Shown: positions 5,206-6,727 of the stretch, piece by piece | Numbering within the stretch: the first letter of the stretch is position 1 | How the letters are laid out: each line of letters begins with the position of its first letter | NCBI GenBank assembly: GCA_029858845.1 | Contig: JAOUEG010000096.1 | Location: 1 to 6,727, forward strand | Reading direction: 5' to 3' | Source: Chloroflexota bacterium | GTDB taxonomy: Bacteria > Chloroflexota > Limnocylindria > Limnocylindrales > CSP1-4 | DNA: 6,727 nt | Notes under the pieces: generated by a model | Told to the model about the DNA's origin: nothing | What the model saw: only the letters and a program-made list of their open reading frames with translations | Databases searched by the model: none | Program-made: the position numbers and the translations under genes

Positions 5206-6188
5206 CCAGTTCGATCAGCACGAGGGGCGCCAGGATCCCGGGCGGCTGGAGTCGCCTACTCCGCGAGCAGCCTGTCGTCCCCATCTCCGCTCTCCTGATC
5301 GTCATCGTCGTGATCTACGCCCTCGTGCGCCCCGGCGTGGTCAACGCCGACTGGGCAGGGGTCATCTTGCGTGCGGCCGTGCCGCTCGCCATCCTCGCCG
5401 GGTGCCAGACGCTGACGATGCTCACCGGCGGCATCGACCTCTCGGTGTGTGCTGTCGCCTCGATGGCCGGATTCATGGTCGCCTCACTCCTGCATGGACC
5501 AGGTTTCGAGATCGGGATCGCGGTTGCGTTGACGGCGGCCGCCTTGGCCGGCCTCCTCACCGGTATCGGTGTGGGGATATTCCGCGTGCACCCGCTGATC
5601 ATGTCCCTGGGCGTCAGTTTCGTGGTGCTCGGACTCGCCAACGCCTGGCAGATCCTGACCGTCCAGAGTTCCACGGGAGTGCCACCCGTGCTGCGAACCA
5701 TCGGTTCGGAGCGACTCGGGGAGCTGTTGCCATACAGCCTGGTCGTCTTCATTCCGCTGACCGCCTTGATCCTCATCGGCCTGAGAAGGACCGGCTTTGG
5801 TCGGATGCTGTTCGCGATCGGCGACAACCCGACGGCGGCGCGTCTCTCCGGCGCACGCAGCTGGCAGGTGCTCATCACGCTGTATGTCCTCTCGGCGCTG
5901 ATGGCGGCCCTCGCTGGCCTTCTTCTTTCCGGTCTGACGAATGTGGCCAGCGTGACGTTGGCCGATTCCCTGGTCCTGCCGTCCGTAGCGGCGGCTGTGA
6001 TCGGGGGGACCTCGATCTTCGGCGGACGGGGTGGCTTCGGAGGGACGATCGTCGGCGCGCTCATCCTGACGGTCATCAGCGCGCTGCTCACCGCGCTGGG
6101 CTTCCCTGAAGCAGTGCGCCAGATCCTCTTCGGGTCGATCATCGTGGTGGTAGCGGCCGCCTATACCCGGGTAACAAGCGTCAGCTGA
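5202..6188 (+). CDS. Sugar ABC transporter permease 2 (RbsC-like, BPD_transp_2)
   Basis: The second membrane subunit, 328 residues from ATG 5202. This start makes an ATGA overlap with permease 1 and has GGAG at 5192-5195 six bases upstream. An in-frame GTG at 5184 is possible but less likely. The family motifs are all present: TGGIDLS with Asp79, FAIGDNPTAARLSGA (mid-protein), and IGGTSIFGGRGGFGG (267-281). Hydrophobic segments begin near residue 26 (VPISALLIVIVVIYALV) and run to the C-terminus, as in RbsC. Having two different permeases fits CUT2 importers that use a heterodimeric channel with one fused ATPase. It ends in TGA with no obvious terminator, so transcripts may continue into the regulator gene. 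Confidence 0.94.
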   Translation: MTSSISTRGARIPGGWSRLLREQPVVPISALLIVIVVIYALVRPGVVNADWAGVILRAAVPLAILAGCQTLTMLTGGIDLSVCAVASMAGFMVASLLHGPGFEIGIAVALTAAALAGLLTGIGVGIFRVHPLIMSLGVSFVVLGLANAWQILTVQSSTGVPPVLRTIGSERLGELLPYSLVVFIPLTALILIGLRRTGFGRMLFAIGDNPTAARLSGARSWQVLITLYVLSALMAALAGLLLSGLTNVASVTLADSLVLPSVAAAVIGGTSIFGGRGGFGGTIVGALILTVISALLTALGFPEAVRQILFGSIIVVVAAAYTRVTSVS

Positions 6189-6348
6189 GCGAGATGGCCG
6201 ATCCGGAGCCCATCAGCCGCCATCCCGACCGGGTCAGGATGACCACGGAGGCGCCGAAGTCGTGGGCGGTCGCGAGAGGGATGGCCGGACACGGGACCGA
6301 CCGCGTGGCTCGGAAGCAACGTTCAGCCCCTGGCAGCGTGGACTCGTG
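6189..6348. other. Non-coding gap between permease 2 and the GntR gene
   Basis: The 160 bases hold no supportable gene. The frame of the regulator is open through it, but the only starts in it before 6349 are GTG codons (6262 and 6346), and the peptide it would add resembles nothing in the family. No U-tract terminator and no convincing -35/-10 pair were seen. It contains a 13-base dyad (6232-6244) and a wider 7-bp inverted repeat, GCGGTCG (6266-6272) with CGACCGC (6298-6304), 25 bases apart. It is the most likely place for a regulator promoter and operator. Confidence 0.6.
6232..6244. promoter_or_regulatory. Candidate operator: GGTCA-GGA-TGACC dyad
   Basis: A perfect 5-bp inverted repeat, GGTCA and TGACC, around a 3-base centre, 104 bases before the regulator ATG. 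GntR/HutC dimers bind short dyads near their own genes and target operons, so this is a candidate autoregulatory site. The sequence does not closely match the usual GTnTAnAC-type HutC consensus, and I saw no second copy near 1313-1397, so the call is weak. Confidence 0.25.
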
Positions 6349-6727
6349 ATGGGCGTGACGGGCTACCAGCCGCAGTACCGCCAGATCGAGCAGGCGCTGC
6401 GCGAGCGAGTGTCGGCTCTGCAGCCGGGTGCCCGACTCCCATCGGACGCCGAGCTGTGCGCCGAGTTCGGCGTAAGCCGGATGACCGCCCGGCATGCCAT
6501 GCAGCGGCTGCTCGAGGATGGCCTGATCGAACGAGCCCCGGGACGCGGCAGCTTCGTTGCCCAGCCACCGGCGTACCGGCGAGCGAATCGCCTGATGACG
6601 TTCACCCAGGAAATGCTCCGAGCGGGTCGCATCCCGAGTTCGCGCGTGCTCACCCGAGTCCTCCGTCCGTCCACGCCCGCCGAGGCCGAGGACCTCGGCA
6701 TCCAGGCCGGGCAGGCAGTCGTGCACC
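6349..6727 (+). CDS. GntR-family (HutC subfamily) transcriptional regulator, N-terminal part (3' end outside window)
   Basis: DNA-binding regulator; 126 residues are visible before the window ends. The winged helix-turn-helix spans about 8-72. It opens with YRQIEQALRERV, then PGARLPSDAELCAEFGVSR, with the recognition-helix segment SRMTARHAMQRLLEDGLIE and the wing PGRGSFV. A UTRA ligand-binding domain begins near residue 80 (RLMTFTQEMLRAGRIPSSRV) and runs on beyond the window. HutC-type UTRA domains often bind phosphorylated sugars or other pathway intermediates, which fits control of this operon. ATG 6349 is chosen because the winged-helix domain starts normally just after it. GTG 6346 and GTG 6355 are in frame alternatives, and the ribosome-binding site is weak (GGA at 6340-6342). 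It is probably a repressor released by a sugar phosphate, by analogy only. Confidence 0.93.
   Translation, partial: MGVTGYQPQYRQIEQALRERVSALQPGARLPSDAELCAEFGVSRMTARHAMQRLLEDGLIERAPGRGSFVAQPPAYRRANRLMTFTQEMLRAGRIPSSRVLTRVLRPSTPAEAEDLGIQAGQAVVH

Noticed and set aside
5315..6142. 275-codon open frame on the - strand inside permease 2
   Set aside because: Shadow of a strongly conserved RbsC-type permease; composition is polar and Arg/Pro-rich with no domain signal.
4198..6188. Possible recent duplication of one permease gene
   Set aside because: The two permeases differ through most of their length, including the loop GSDRLAAFRSG versus GDNPTAARLSG, which fits the ordinary ancient pair of CUT2 permeases.
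6193..6224. GATGGC/GCCATC inverted repeat after permease 2 as a terminator
   Set aside because: Only 6 bp with a 20-base loop and no following T-run; too weak to call.
6181..6726. Long open frame on the - strand (181 codons) across the gap and the regulator gene
   Set aside because: It is antisense to a clear GntR/HutC gene with intact winged-helix and UTRA motifs; its own product shows no recognisable motif. Long antisense frames are expected at this GC.

Overview
The window is a high-GC (roughly two-thirds G+C by eye), densely packed, single-strand stretch of bacterial chromosome carrying a carbohydrate uptake and catabolism operon. All genes read on the + strand. The protein style suggests a high-GC Chloroflexota (Limnocylindria-like) or actinobacterial genome: a lipoprotein with an Ala/Pro/Ser/Glu linker, GTG starts, and a HutC-type GntR regulator. 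This assignment is an inference from style, with no marker gene to confirm it.

Layout: 1-417 is the C-terminal part of a deoxyribose-phosphate aldolase (DeoC). 476-1312 is a SIS-domain phosphosugar isomerase-like protein of the UPF0309 type. 1398-2576 is a lipoprotein sugar-binding protein. 2648-4201 is a fused double-domain ABC ATPase. 4198-5205 and 5202-6188 are two RbsC-type permeases. 6189-6348 is a non-coding gap, and 6349 to the window end is the N-terminal part of a GntR/HutC transcriptional regulator.

Working together: the binding protein, ATPase and two different permeases form a complete CUT2-type (ribose/galactose-like) sugar importer. The SIS protein and DeoC would isomerise and cleave the phosphorylated sugar inside the cell, and the GntR/UTRA protein probably senses a phosphorylated intermediate and controls the operon. 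The substrate cannot be read from the sequence. A pentose, deoxysugar or amino sugar is plausible. No sugar kinase is visible; one could lie upstream of base 1.

Junctions: the ATPase/permease 1 and permease 1/permease 2 junctions are 4-base ATGA overlaps. The deoC/SIS and SIS/binding-protein gaps are each spanned exactly by a micro-ORF (20 and 29 codons) whose start overlaps the previous stop and whose stop overlaps the next start. A long GC-rich hairpin sits between the binding-protein and ATPase genes, as expected for differential expression of a binding protein over its transporter. The ATPase is unusually degenerate: NBD1 lacks the LSGGQ signature, and NBD2 lacks the Walker A lysine and has a changed Walker B. 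No mobile element, CRISPR array, tRNA or rRNA was seen. The window is mostly an ordinary sugar operon; the micro-ORF junctions and the ATPase are its two most unusual points.
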